Below are positions 9,360 through 17,282 of a DNA stretch of 28,394 nt, piece after piece. The notes beneath the pieces were generated by a model. That model ran no database searches. It saw only the letters and a list, made by a program, of their open reading frames with translations, and was not told the origin of the DNA. The first letter of the stretch is position 1; each line of letters opens with the position of its first letter. Made by a program: the position numbers and the translations under genes. The stretch is from Reyranella sp. (GTDB lineage Bacteria > Pseudomonadota > Alphaproteobacteria > Reyranellales > Reyranellaceae), in contig SCVT01000309.1 in NCBI GenBank assembly GCA_004296815.1, forward strand, positions 1 to 28,394. The letters are read 5' to 3'.

Positions 9360-10379
9360 TTAGCCGAAGGCCTTGCGCGCCAGTGCGGCTCCCTCGGCAA
9401 GTGCACGCAGCTTACCGTAAGCGACGCCGAGCGTCATCGGCGCCATGCCGCAATTGGTGCAGGCCTGGATTCTTTCAGGGTCTACGAACTTGGTCGCGAG
9501 CTTCAGAGTCTCCGCAACTTGCTCGGGCGTCTCGACCTTGTCGGAGGCGACGTTGATCGCGCCGACCAGCACGGTCTTGGTCTTGAGCAGCTTCATCAAC
9601 TCGGGCGGCACGTGGCTGTCGCGGACTTCGAGCGAGACCTGCTTGATCTTGCTGCGGTCGAGCGCCGGGAAGGTCTGCTCGTACTGACGCCAGCTCTCGC
9701 CCAGCGTCTCCTTCCACTTGTTGTTCGCCTCGATGCCGTAGCCGTAGCAGATGTGCACGGCGGTGGTGCATTTCAGCCCTTCTGCCGCCTTCTCCAGCGC
9801 CGGCACGCCCCAGTCGACCGTCTCGTTGAGATAGACGTTGAAGGCAGGCTCGTCGAACTGGACGACGTCGACCCCGAGTTTCTCGAGATCCTTCGCTTCC
9901 TGGTTCAGGAGCTCGGCGAAGGCGAAGGCCATCTTCACGCGATCGCCGTAGTAGCCGTCGGCCAGGGTGTCGATCAGGGTCATCGGGCCGGGCAGGGTGA
10001 ACTTCAGCTTGCGCGACGTGGCGGCACGCGCGATGCGCGCCTCGCGCTCGTGCACGAACTTGCGGCGCTTCAGCGGACCGGTGACCGTGGGGCAGTCCGC
10101 CTCGTAGCGGTTGTTGCGGATGCCCATGCGGATTTTCTTGTCGAAGTCGACGCCATCGATCTCGGCCAGGAAGCCGTGCACGAAATGCTGCCGGGCCTGC
10201 TCGCCGTCGGTGACGATGTCGAGACCGGCTTCCTCCTGGCGGCGGATCGCGAGGTAGGTCGCGTCGTCCTTGGCCTCGAACAGCGGCTGGCCTTCCAGCG
10301 TCCACGGCGCCCACAGCACGTTGGGCGTGGCGAGCCAGGCAGGCTTGGGCAGGCTGCCCGCGAGCGTCGTCTCGAACAT
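9360..10379 (-). CDS. Short MetE-like methionine synthase, MesD type
   Basis: A 339-residue protein of the cobalamin-independent methionine synthase fold, containing only the catalytic C-terminal barrel and lacking the N-terminal half of MetE. The zinc-site residues are all present: H209 and C211 in VHICYGYG, E251 in SLEVRDS, and a Cys of CTNCGM (C310 by analogy with MetE). The N terminus AGSLPKPAWLATPNVLWAPW and the stretch FDEPAFNVY resemble the MesD group. From the literature as I recall it, that group makes methionine without the folate substrate used by MetE and needs a DUF1852 partner, MesX. No DUF1852 gene is visible here. The call as MesD is from remembered family features, not a search. 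It starts 12 bases after hemY and has GGGGA upstream, inside a heme-gene operon. Catalytic function looks intact. Confidence 0.8.
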   Translation of the reverse strand: MFETTLAGSLPKPAWLATPNVLWAPWTLEGQPLFEAKDDATYLAIRRQEEAGLDIVTDGEQARQHFVHGFLAEIDGVDFDKKIRMGIRNNRYEADCPTVTGPLKRRKFVHEREARIARAATSRKLKFTLPGPMTLIDTLADGYYGDRVKMAFAFAELLNQEAKDLEKLGVDVVQFDEPAFNVYLNETVDWGVPALEKAAEGLKCTTAVHICYGYGIEANNKWKETLGESWRQYEQTFPALDRSKIKQVSLEVRDSHVPPELMKLLKTKTVLVGAINVASDKVETPEQVAETLKLATKFVDPERIQACTNCGMAPMTLGVAYGKLRALAEGAALARKAFG

Positions 10380-10391
10380 GTCGTTTCCCCG

Positions 10392-11774
10392 TCAGGTCGT
10401 GTTTGTTGTCGTTGCCGCTGTCGTGCCTGGCGTCGGCAGCGCAGCTGCCGGCCGGGTCTCGGGTGGCAGGATCTGGCCATAGGTGCCGGGAGCGCGCCAT
10501 TGCAGCGTGCCGAACGCACCGCAGCTCTCGCACACCGGCCGCCACGCCTCGTGATGGGCGCCGCAGGCGCCGCAACGCCAGGAGCGATCGGCCGGCGCGT
10601 CGGCGGCGCGGGCCAGCCACTCGTGGACCTTCTCCTGTCCCGACTGGGCGCGCTCCTCGACCTCGGCCATGAGGCGGCAGACGCGCACCGGCGGGTTGGT
10701 GCCGGCGGCGGCATCGAGGTGCCGCCGCGCCTCGCCCCACAGGCCCGCGTCGAGCGAGGCCTGGGCCAGCGCCAGGTGGCTTTCGATGTCCGTGGGATTC
10801 TGGCCGGCCAGGCGGCGCACGACGCCGACCCGCTTCAGCGCTTCGCTCTCGCCCGAGGCTTCGAGGTAGAGCGTGGCGAGATCAGGATGCGGCGCCAGCG
10901 CCCAGCCGCGCTCCACGGTCTTCATCGCCTTCTTCGGATCGCCCGCCGCGAGCTGCAGGCGCGCGAACTGGTGCGTGACGGCGATGCGCTCCGGCGTCAG
11001 CCCGAACGCCTCGCGGGCGAGCGCCAGCGCATCGGTGGCGCGGCCCTCGCGCTCGGCCTCGCGGCTGCGCTCGACGAGAAGCAGCGCCTTCAAGGTCCGG
11101 CCTTTGTCCTGCGTGACGACCTTGCGGCGGATGCCCGTGTCGAGCGTCTCCTGCGCGGCCTTCCACTGGCCGACCTGCGCCTGCATGTCGAATAGTGAGT
11201 GCACCACCCACGGCGTCTGCGGCCGAAGCTTGAAGGCGCGCTCGGCATAGGCCAGCGCCTTCGCCTGATCGCCTTCGCGCAGCGCCTGGCCGATCAGGCC
11301 ACGCAGGCCGAGAAACGCCATCTGCTCGTCCTCGAGCATGGCATCGAACGCCCGCTTGGCGGCGTCGCGGTCGCCGGTGAGCTGGGCGGCCTGCGCCGAG
11401 AGAAGAAGCGTGAGCGGCGGCTCGGAGAGAAGCTGCTCGGCCTTGCGCGCGTGCTTCTGCGCCTCCGCGCCGTCGCCCGCCGCAACCGCGGCGAGTCCCT
11501 GTGTCAGCTCGCGATAACCGCGACGGCGGCGGCTCTCGCCCCAGCCTTCGAGCAGCGCGCCCGGGGCGCCGACGATCCAGCGGTAGAGCAGCCACAGGCC
11601 GATGCAGACGAGGATCAGCACCACCACGGCGACCAGCAGGACGCCCACGCTCGTGTCGAGGCGCCAGCCGTGCCACTCGGCGGTGACGGTGCCGGGCCGT
11701 TCGGCCAGCCACACCGCGCCCAGCATGGCGGCCGCGGCAACGACGAACCAGACGAGCGTGCGCAGGATGGTCAT
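10392..11774 (-). CDS. hemY: HemY-type TPR membrane protein with C-terminal zinc ribbon
   Basis: A 460-residue inner-membrane protein of the proteobacterial HemY family (a TPR protein of the heme locus, not protoporphyrinogen oxidase). Two hydrophobic segments at about residues 5-24 and 43-66 anchor it. The middle region consists of helical TPR-like repeats, e.g. AEQLLSEPPLTLLLSAQAAQ and ALAYAERAFKLRP. Near the C terminus a rubredoxin-like zinc ribbon is clear: C401-x2-C404 and C415-x2-C418 (WRCGACG and VCESCGAF). A Pro/Thr-rich tail of about 35 residues follows. HemY is thought to help organise late heme synthesis; the zinc ribbon recalls LapB, another TPR protein of the inner membrane. The start is six bases after the hemD-mic60 stop, with no strong Shine-Dalgarno, so it is probably translationally coupled. 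Confidence 0.88.
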   Translation of the reverse strand: MTILRTLVWFVVAAAAMLGAVWLAERPGTVTAEWHGWRLDTSVGVLLVAVVVLILVCIGLWLLYRWIVGAPGALLEGWGESRRRRGYRELTQGLAAVAAGDGAEAQKHARKAEQLLSEPPLTLLLSAQAAQLTGDRDAAKRAFDAMLEDEQMAFLGLRGLIGQALREGDQAKALAYAERAFKLRPQTPWVVHSLFDMQAQVGQWKAAQETLDTGIRRKVVTQDKGRTLKALLLVERSREAEREGRATDALALAREAFGLTPERIAVTHQFARLQLAAGDPKKAMKTVERGWALAPHPDLATLYLEASGESEALKRVGVVRRLAGQNPTDIESHLALAQASLDAGLWGEARRHLDAAAGTNPPVRVCRLMAEVEERAQSGQEKVHEWLARAADAPADRSWRCGACGAHHEAWRPVCESCGAFGTLQWRAPGTYGQILPPETRPAAALPTPGTTAATTTNTT

Positions 11775-11780
11775 CGCGGG

Positions 11781-13706
11781 CTACCGCGCCGCGCCGAGCA
11801 GCGCCACGGCCTGCGCGGCGAGCTGGTCGACCGCACGCTTGGCCGCGAGATGCGCCTCGGCGCGCGTCAGCCAGCCGGTCGTGGCGCGCGCGGTCTGCGG
11901 CGGCAGGGTCTTCACGATCTCGACCGCCTTGGCGAGGTCGCTGGCCTCGAGCGCTGCCTCGGCGCGCGCGAGCTTGGCCTCGACGCTGTCGCCCTGCACG
12001 TCGCCACCGACGCGGCGCAGCGAGACGAGGCCGCGCAGCTTGCCGAGCAGGCGCTCGCCGAAGGAATCGTCGGCGAGATCGTCGGCGAGGGCCGCCTTCG
12101 CGACGGAAGGGAAGTCGGCGATCAGAACCGCACGCGAGGCGACGCCGGTCTGGGCGTGCGGTTGCAGGGCCGCGACGACCTCGGTGAGCTTGGCATCGCC
12201 TTGCGCGAGCGGCGCGAGCAGGCCGAGCTCAGTAGTGAACGGCAGGCCGGACTCGACGGCGACGTTGAGGCGGGCGGCAACGCCGATCACCGCCGAGGCA
12301 CGCGCGGCGGCGAGCGCCTTCTGCTCGCCCGCGCCGCGGGCACCGGCTTCGGTGCGCGCCTTGTCGACGGCTTCGGCCAGTACCTTGGCCTGGTCGCGTT
12401 GCGTCACCATCGACTGGTCGAGCGTCTGCAACGCATTGCGCAGCGTCGCGATCTCCAGCTTGAGTGCCGCGAGTTCCTTTTCCTGATCCGGTGCAGGCGT
12501 GCCCGCGGCTGGCGCTGGCGAGGTCGGCGCGGTCCCTGCCGGCCGATTCTCGAGGGCGGCGATCTTGCCGCGCAGCTCGGCGATCGCCGGATCGGGAGTC
12601 GCCGCCGGACGCTCGGCGGCCGTCGCGGAGACGGCACGGACGCGGCGCTCCAAGTCGTCGAGCTTGGCCGTGAGGTCGCGCCGCGCGGCGTCGACGGCGG
12701 CGTTGGCGACGGCCGAGGCATCGGCGCGCACGGCCTGGAGATCGAGGGCCGGCGCGGGTGGCGGCGGCGCGGCCGCCTCGCCGCGCCACAGGGCGCGTAT
12801 GTCGGCCGGCCAGTAGGGCAGCGAGATCAGCGCGCCCGCGAGCACGAGGCTCGAGGCGATGACCCCGGTGATGAAGGCGCCGATCACGCCGATGCCCCGG
12901 CGGACCTGCGCGGGCGGTGCCGGCGGAGGCGGCGTGTCGGGAGAAGAAGGTGTGTCGCTCATGATGCTCGGTCCTTCTACGCCGGCCGTGGCCAGCCGGT
13001 CGATCTCGTCCAGGACGGACTGGCGGGTTGGCCGTGCTGCCGCCACCGTCGCCTTGAACGGCAGCGCGCTCAAGGGCTGGAGCGCCGCAGGGCTGATGGC
13101 GATGGCCGTGACCTCGGCCAGTGCGCCCGAGAGGCCGGCCTCCTGGATCAGCCGGGCGAAATGCTCGGCGGCGCGCGGAGAGAAGAAGGTGGCAGCGTCG
13201 AGCGCGCGCGCCTGCAGGGCCGCGCGTGCCGAGTCCGGCAGCTCGGTCTCCTCGCGCGCATCGTAGAGGGCGAAGCGCTTCACCTCGAAGCCGTCGGGCT
13301 TCAGTGCCTCGACGAGGTCGACGGCGACATCGGCGCCCGACACATGCAGCAACGGCCCCGACGCGGGATCGAGCTGGCGCCGCGCCAGCTCGGCGAGCGC
13401 CACACCGTCGCCGGCCGCCGACTGGACGGACGAGAAGCCCAGTCCCTCGGCGGTCGAGGCCGTGGTGTCGCCGACCGCGAGGATCGGCCGGCCACGCTGG
13501 TCGCTCGCCTCGGCGAGCGCCCGCGCCCCGTTCGCGCTGGTCAGCAACACGGCCTGGCTGGCCGCCAGCGTGGCCGCGAAGTCGGCCGGTGGCCGCAGGA
13601 TCTCGAGCCGGAAGAGGGGCGCGATGACGGGAACGTGGCCGCGCTCGGCGAGCGCCGCCGCCAGCGTCGTCGCCTCGCGTTCGGGCCGGGTGATCAGCAC
13701 GCGCAT
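11781..13706 (-). CDS. hemD: Uroporphyrinogen-III synthase fused to a mitofilin/Mic60-type membrane protein
   Basis: A single open frame of 641 residues with two parts. Residues 1 to about 238 are a HemD-type uroporphyrinogen-III synthase (MRVLITRPEREA start, LLTSANGARAL, then LLHVSGAD and ATFFSPRAAEHFARL), which cyclises hydroxymethylbilane. From residue 249 (MSDTPSS) comes a Pro-rich stretch, a membrane helix at about 271-296 (IGVIGAFITGVIASSLVLAG) and a long predicted coiled coil rich in Ala, Glu and Lys. The C-terminal domain (SFGERLLGKLRGLVSLRRVGG region) is typical of the alphaproteobacterial mitofilin homologue normally encoded separately between hemD and hemY. No stop codon separates the parts. 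ATG 13706 is chosen over GTG 13709 because GGAGG lies four bases upstream. An internal start (see 12960-12976) could also yield the second part alone. Confidence 0.85.
   Translation of the reverse strand: MRVLITRPEREATTLAAALAERGHVPVIAPLFRLEILRPPADFAATLAASQAVLLTSANGARALAEASDQRGRPILAVGDTTASTAEGLGFSSVQSAAGDGVALAELARRQLDPASGPLLHVSGADVAVDLVEALKPDGFEVKRFALYDAREETELPDSARAALQARALDAATFFSPRAAEHFARLIQEAGLSGALAEVTAIAISPAALQPLSALPFKATVAAARPTRQSVLDEIDRLATAGVEGPSIMSDTPSSPDTPPPPAPPAQVRRGIGVIGAFITGVIASSLVLAGALISLPYWPADIRALWRGEAAAPPPPAPALDLQAVRADASAVANAAVDAARRDLTAKLDDLERRVRAVSATAAERPAATPDPAIAELRGKIAALENRPAGTAPTSPAPAAGTPAPDQEKELAALKLEIATLRNALQTLDQSMVTQRDQAKVLAEAVDKARTEAGARGAGEQKALAAARASAVIGVAARLNVAVESGLPFTTELGLLAPLAQGDAKLTEVVAALQPHAQTGVASRAVLIADFPSVAKAALADDLADDSFGERLLGKLRGLVSLRRVGGDVQGDSVEAKLARAEAALEASDLAKAVEIVKTLPPQTARATTGWLTRAEAHLAAKRAVDQLAAQAVALLGAAR
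12960..12976 (-). promoter_or_regulatory. Possible internal ribosome-binding site and start for the mitofilin part
   Basis: On the minus strand AAGGA (12976-12972) stands nine bases before an in-frame ATG (12962-12960) that begins MSDTPSS, exactly at the junction between the HemD domain and the membrane-protein part. It looks like the start of a once separate gene and could still make a shorter second product. No stop codon closes the HemD frame before it. Confidence 0.5.
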
Positions 13707-13718
13707 CACGCCTCCGTA

Positions 13719-13733
13719 GCCGGGGCTCCCGGC
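13719..13733. other. Small GC hairpin between ogt and hemD
   Basis: GCCGGG and CCCGGC pair around a three-base loop in the 46-base gap between the ogt stop and the hemD start. No T-run follows. It may weaken read-through from ogt or have no role. Confidence 0.3.
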
Positions 13734-13752
13734 CGACGCAACGACAGAGAGG

Positions 13753-14217
13753 TTAAAGGAGAATGGCGCCTTCGAGCGCGAGCAATTTGCGCTTGGTCGG
13801 CAGTCCCTGGCCGCCGGAGAAGCCGCCTTCGCTGCGACCGCTGCCCATGACGCGATGGCAGGGCACGATGATGGGGATCGGGTTGCGGCCGCAGGCCATG
13901 CCGACCGCGCGCGGGCCGGAGGCGAGCGCCGCCGCCATGCCGCCGTAGGTCATGGTCTCGCCGTAGGGGATGTCGCTCATCAGCTTCCAGACGCGCTTCT
14001 GGAAGTCGGTGCCGCGCGCCGCGAGCGGCAGGTCGAAATGGCGGAGTTTGCGGGAGAAGTACTGATCGAGCTGGCGCACGGCCTCAATCAGTACGGGCGT
14101 GGAGGAGGTGTCGTCCGCGTGTTCGTCAGCCCCCACCCAGCGCAGCGAGGTCACGGCGTCGTGATCCGCTTCGACCGCCAATCTGCCGACCGGGCTTTCC
14201 ACGTAACAAATTGACAT
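13753..14217 (-). CDS. ogt: Methylated-DNA-[protein]-cysteine S-methyltransferase
   Basis: A 154-residue suicide DNA-repair protein that takes the methyl group from O6-methylguanine (and O4-methylthymine) onto its own Cys. The active-site motif IVPCHRVMG is present with the acceptor Cys at residue 120. The preceding helix-turn-helix DNA-binding region (DFQKRVWKLMSDIPYGETMTYGG as residues about 71-93) and the GRNPIPI turn are typical. The N-terminal part is short, as in Ogt rather than Ada fusions; there is no AraC-like domain. The gene is first in the leftward run and lies 46 bases before hemD, so it may share its promoter. It is divergent from the secreted hydrolase gene, with 73 bases between the starts. 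Confidence 0.92.
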   Translation of the reverse strand: MSICYVESPVGRLAVEADHDAVTSLRWVGADEHADDTSSTPVLIEAVRQLDQYFSRKLRHFDLPLAARGTDFQKRVWKLMSDIPYGETMTYGGMAAALASGPRAVGMACGRNPIPIIVPCHRVMGSGRSEGGFSGGQGLPTKRKLLALEGAILL

Positions 14218-14290
14218 TCACCGAGCGTAGCGCCGGGCGGCTGCATTTGCCAACATGGCCCCGGTTTCTGGCCGGATGGCCGGGGGAGAC

Positions 14291-15667
14291 ATGAAGAAGG
14301 GCCTGATGCCCACTCGACGACTGCTGCTGGGAGGCGCTGCCGCGCTGTGGCCCACGCTGGCGTTCGGCCAGACGGCGCCGCGCCGGCAGCAGGAGCGCGA
14401 TCCCACGCCGCCGCCGGTCGTGTTCGTGCACGGCAACGGCGATTCGAGCGCGCTCTGGATCAACAACATCTGGCGCTTCGAGGCCAACGGCTACAAGCGC
14501 AACCAGCTCTTCGCCGTCGACCTGCCCTATCCCAACGCGCGCAGCGACGATTCCAAGCCGCAGCCCTTCCGGTCCTCGACCGAGGACCAGATGAAGGAGC
14601 TCGCCGCCTACGTGACGCAGGTGCTGAAGGCGACGCGCCGCCGCAAGGTGGCGCTCGTCGGCTCGTCGCGCGGCGGCAACGCGATCCGCAGCTTCCTGAA
14701 GAATGGCGGCGGCGCGGAGGTCGTGAGCCATGCCGTGCTTTGCGGCACGCCCAACAAGGGTATCGTGATCTCGGACCAGCTGCTGGTCGGCAGCGAGTTC
14801 AACGGCGCCTTCCCCTTCCTCAAGGGCCTCAATGCCGGCGCCGACGATCTCATCCCAGGCGTCGAGCTGATGGCGATCCGCTCCGACAAGAACGACAAGT
14901 TCTCGCAGCCCGACGGTCGCTTCATCGGCGCGCCGGGCAAGCCGACCGGCGTGAGCTACGACGCCTCGGAGCTGCGCGGCGCGAAGAACGTGATCCTGGA
15001 AGGCCTCGACCATCGCGAGGTTGCGTTCCACAAGCTCGCCTTCGCCGCGATGTACGAACACATCGCCGGCAAGCCGCCGGCCAGCATGTTCATCGCCCAG
15101 GAGCCGCTGCCGATCCTGAATGGCCGCGTCACCGGCATCGCCGAGACCACCTACACCAACCTGGCCGTCGCCGGCGCCGAGGTGGAGATCTTCGAGGTCG
15201 ATCCCAAGACCGGCGACCGCCGGAGCGCGGTGGCGCTGCATCGCAAGATGACCGGCGAGGACGGCGTCTGGGGCCCGTTCGTCGGCCGTTCCGACGCATA
15301 CTACGAGTTCGTGCTGCGCATCGAGGGCCAGCCGACGACGCACACCTACCGCTCGCCCTTCCTGCGCTCGAGCGACGTCATCCACCTGCGCCCGCAGCCT
15401 TTCGCCAAGGCCGACGAGGGCGCCGGTGCCGTCACGATCATGAGCCGTCCACGCGGCTATTTCGGCGTCGGTCGCGACAAGTTCACGCTCGACGCCAAGG
15501 TGCCGCCAGGCATCAACGACGGCGTGCCCGGCGTCTCGATCGGCAAGCTGGCGTTCGAGGCGTCGCCGGTGCGCACCGTCATGGCGGTGTTCAACAACGA
15601 GACCATTCCGACGCGCACCTGGCCCGCCAAGGACGGCCACATCGTCGTCGCCGAGTTCCTGAACTGA
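14291..15667 (+). CDS. Exported alpha/beta hydrolase (lipase/esterase-like)
   Basis: A 458-residue protein with an export signal: MPTRRLLLGGAAALWPTLAFGQ, residues 6-27 by position, has adjacent arginines before a hydrophobic stretch, suggestive of Tat export, and a cleavage site near FGQ-TA. The hydrolase core shows an oxyanion-region HGNG at 47-50, the nucleophile elbow GSSRG with Ser126, and a likely catalytic His241 in LDHREV. An acidic triad member is not certain. After about residue 270 comes a second, beta-rich domain (TTYTNLAVAGAEVEIFEV onward) unlike the core, perhaps substrate binding. Start ATG at 14291 follows GGGGGAG closely; the next ATG at 14306 would also keep the signal peptide. 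The substrate is unknown; polyesters or lipids are possible. The stop abuts the stop of the opposite-strand gene with no base between. Confidence 0.78.
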   Translation: MKKGLMPTRRLLLGGAAALWPTLAFGQTAPRRQQERDPTPPPVVFVHGNGDSSALWINNIWRFEANGYKRNQLFAVDLPYPNARSDDSKPQPFRSSTEDQMKELAAYVTQVLKATRRRKVALVGSSRGGNAIRSFLKNGGGAEVVSHAVLCGTPNKGIVISDQLLVGSEFNGAFPFLKGLNAGADDLIPGVELMAIRSDKNDKFSQPDGRFIGAPGKPTGVSYDASELRGAKNVILEGLDHREVAFHKLAFAAMYEHIAGKPPASMFIAQEPLPILNGRVTGIAETTYTNLAVAGAEVEIFEVDPKTGDRRSAVALHRKMTGEDGVWGPFVGRSDAYYEFVLRIEGQPTTHTYRSPFLRSSDVIHLRPQPFAKADEGAGAVTIMSRPRGYFGVGRDKFTLDAKVPPGINDGVPGVSIGKLAFEASPVRTVMAVFNNETIPTRTWPAKDGHIVVAEFLN

Positions 15668-16162
15668 CTATTTTTCGTACGTGTATTTGAAATTGCAGTG
15701 GCTGGCGCCCTGCATGATCGTCTGCGTGCGCTCGAGCTTGAGCTTGGGGTCGTAGCCCTCGCAGAAGGCGCCGTCGCGGTTGCACGACAGCAGATGGCCG
15801 ATCTCGCCCATGCCCATCTCTTTGTAGGTCTCGGCGTAACGGCAGCGCACGACGTTGAAGCTGAAGGTCGTGTCGCTCTGCTCCTTGACCTCGATCTCCA
15901 GCGACCCGCCCTTGGTCCAGAGATGCTGGATGTCCTGGAACGACTTGAGCGATGTGCCACCGGGTACCGAGGCCGCGAAGGTACGCGCCTGCTCGATCGC
16001 CGAGCGGCGGACCGACTCCTCGACCGTCTTCTTCGCGACCGCCTCGCCGTGGCTTGCCTTCAGGGTCTCGTAGACCTCCTTCAGGATCTCGGCCTCGATC
16101 TTGCGCTTCTCCAGCATGGAGAGGCCTTCGGGGTGGGGTGCGGAACTGGGGGACTGGCTCAT
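15668..16162 (-). CDS. L-2-amino-thiazoline-4-carboxylic acid hydrolase family protein
   Basis: A 164-residue cytoplasmic protein resembling the ATC-hydrolase family, whose founding member opens the thiazoline ring of L-ATC on the way to cysteine. Family-like features are CRYAETYKEMG, LSCNRDGAFCEGYDP, the strand LERTQTIMQGASHC and an N-terminal helical half. Three conserved-looking Cys lie in those motifs. Many family members have no tested activity, so the reaction is uncertain. The start ATG has GGAGG five bases upstream. The gene is divergent from the first TctC-type receptor with 78 bases between them, which could mean shared control, and its end touches the end of the exported hydrolase gene. 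Confidence 0.75.
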   Translation of the reverse strand: MSQSPSSAPHPEGLSMLEKRKIEAEILKEVYETLKASHGEAVAKKTVEESVRRSAIEQARTFAASVPGGTSLKSFQDIQHLWTKGGSLEIEVKEQSDTTFSFNVVRCRYAETYKEMGMGEIGHLLSCNRDGAFCEGYDPKLKLERTQTIMQGASHCNFKYTYEK

Positions 16163-16240
16163 GGCTGCCTCCGGAATGACTTTGTCTAGTCAGGAGCATA
16201 CCCGGTACTGTCGAGAAACAAGAAGCGGTCCGGAGGAAGC
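16163..16240. promoter_or_regulatory. Divergent promoter region with an inverted repeat
   Basis: This 78-base gap serves the ATC-hydrolase-like gene (-) and the TctC receptor (+). TGACT (16177-16181) and AGTCA (16188-16192) form an inverted repeat with a six-base spacer that could bind a dimeric regulator. GGAGG sites precede both starts. No clear -35/-10 pair is visible. Confidence 0.35.
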
Positions 16241-17212
16241 ATGCTCAAGCGACGCGAACTGGCCGGCTTGGTTGCCGGCACGATGATGGCCGGCACAGCG
16301 ACAGGCCGCGCGATGGCGCAGGCGGACAAGCCCGTGCGCGTGATCCTGCCGATGCAGGCGGGCTCCAGCGTCGACGCCTCGGTGCGGGTGATCACCAATG
16401 CGCTGGCCAAGGCCTTGGGCGCCCAGGTGATCATCGACAACCAGCCGGGCGCCGGCGGCATCACCGGTGCGGCGCAGATCGTGCGCGCCGCGCCCGACGG
16501 CCAGACGATCGGCGTGATCTCGTCCAACCATGTGATCAATCCGGCAATCTACGCCAACGTGCCGTTCGACACGCTGAAGGACATCACACCCATCACCATG
16601 ATCGGCACGACGCCGCTGGTGTTGCTGGCGCATCCTTCGCTGGGCGTCAGCGACGTGAAGGGGCTGGTGGCGGCGGCCAAGGCCAAGCCCGGCGCGATCA
16701 ACTACGGCTCGTCAGGCAACGGCACGATCCTGCATCTCGCGGTCGAAATGCTGATGGCCGACACCGGCATCAAGCTGCAGCACGTGCCCTATCGCGGTGC
16801 CGGCCAGTTCCTGCAGGACCTGATCGCGGGCCAGATCCAGCTCGGCGTGTTCGGCGCCAATGTGGCGGCCACGCACATCCAGACCGGCGCGCTGAAGGCA
16901 CTGGGCGTGACGACCGCCAAGCGCACGCCGCTGCTGCCCGAGGTGCCGACCATCGCCGAGCAGGGCGCGGCCGGCTACGACATCGAGGGCTGGTTCGCGG
17001 CGGTCGGGCCGAAGGACATGAAGCCGCCCGAGGTCGCGCGCTTCAACGCGGCGTTCCGGGCCGCGCTGGCCTCGCCGGAAGTGCGCGACGTGCTCATCAA
17101 GCAGGGCAACGACGTGACGCCGACCACGCCGGAGGAGTGCGCCAAGATGCTGGCCGCCGATCTCGCCAAATACGCCGCGATCGTGAAGAAGGCCGGGGTT
17201 AAGCTCGAATAG
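16241..17212 (+). CDS. TctC/Bug family periplasmic solute-binding protein
   Basis: A 323-residue periplasmic receptor of the tripartite tricarboxylate transporter (TctC, Bug) family, which binds small carboxylates and similar solutes. The N terminus MLKRRELAGLVAG with a hydrophobic stretch and a likely cut at AMAQ-AD is an export signal. The basic KRR suggests Tat but Sec is possible. The mature part shows typical stretches: PVRVILPMQAGSSVD, VIIDNQPGAGGITGA, INYGSSGNGTILHLA, VPYRGAGQFLQDLIAGQIQ and LPEVPTIAEQG. GGAGG lies five bases before the start. No TctA or TctB membrane genes are near, so the receptor is an orphan, which is common in bacteria with many Bug proteins. The ligand is unknown. 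It is divergent from the ATC-hydrolase-like gene, which may indicate a related substrate. Confidence 0.92.
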   Translation: MLKRRELAGLVAGTMMAGTATGRAMAQADKPVRVILPMQAGSSVDASVRVITNALAKALGAQVIIDNQPGAGGITGAAQIVRAAPDGQTIGVISSNHVINPAIYANVPFDTLKDITPITMIGTTPLVLLAHPSLGVSDVKGLVAAAKAKPGAINYGSSGNGTILHLAVEMLMADTGIKLQHVPYRGAGQFLQDLIAGQIQLGVFGANVAATHIQTGALKALGVTTAKRTPLLPEVPTIAEQGAAGYDIEGWFAAVGPKDMKPPEVARFNAAFRAALASPEVRDVLIKQGNDVTPTTPEECAKMLAADLAKYAAIVKKAGVKLE

Positions 17213-17243
17213 CCGCCGGAGCGGGGGCCGGAGCGACCACCCC

Positions 17244-17272
17244 TTGACATGGGGGGCTCGCGATGAAATATC
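17244..17272 (+). promoter_or_regulatory. Candidate sigma-70-type promoter for the arg leader and argC
   Basis: A perfect TTGACA (17244-17249) is followed after 17 bases by AATATC (17267-17272), a weak -10 match. Transcription from it would begin about 17279-17284, at or next to the ATG of the Arg-rich leader ORF (17283), so that ORF might be translated as a leaderless message. This leaves about 180 bases of transcribed leader before argC. Confidence 0.5.
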
Positions 17273-17282
17273 CGCCTCCACC

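Noticed and set aside
11199..13850. 883-residue open frame on the plus strand opposite hemY and hemD-mic60
   Set aside because: Low-complexity Arg/Gly/Ala translation; the minus strand carries recognisable domains throughout.
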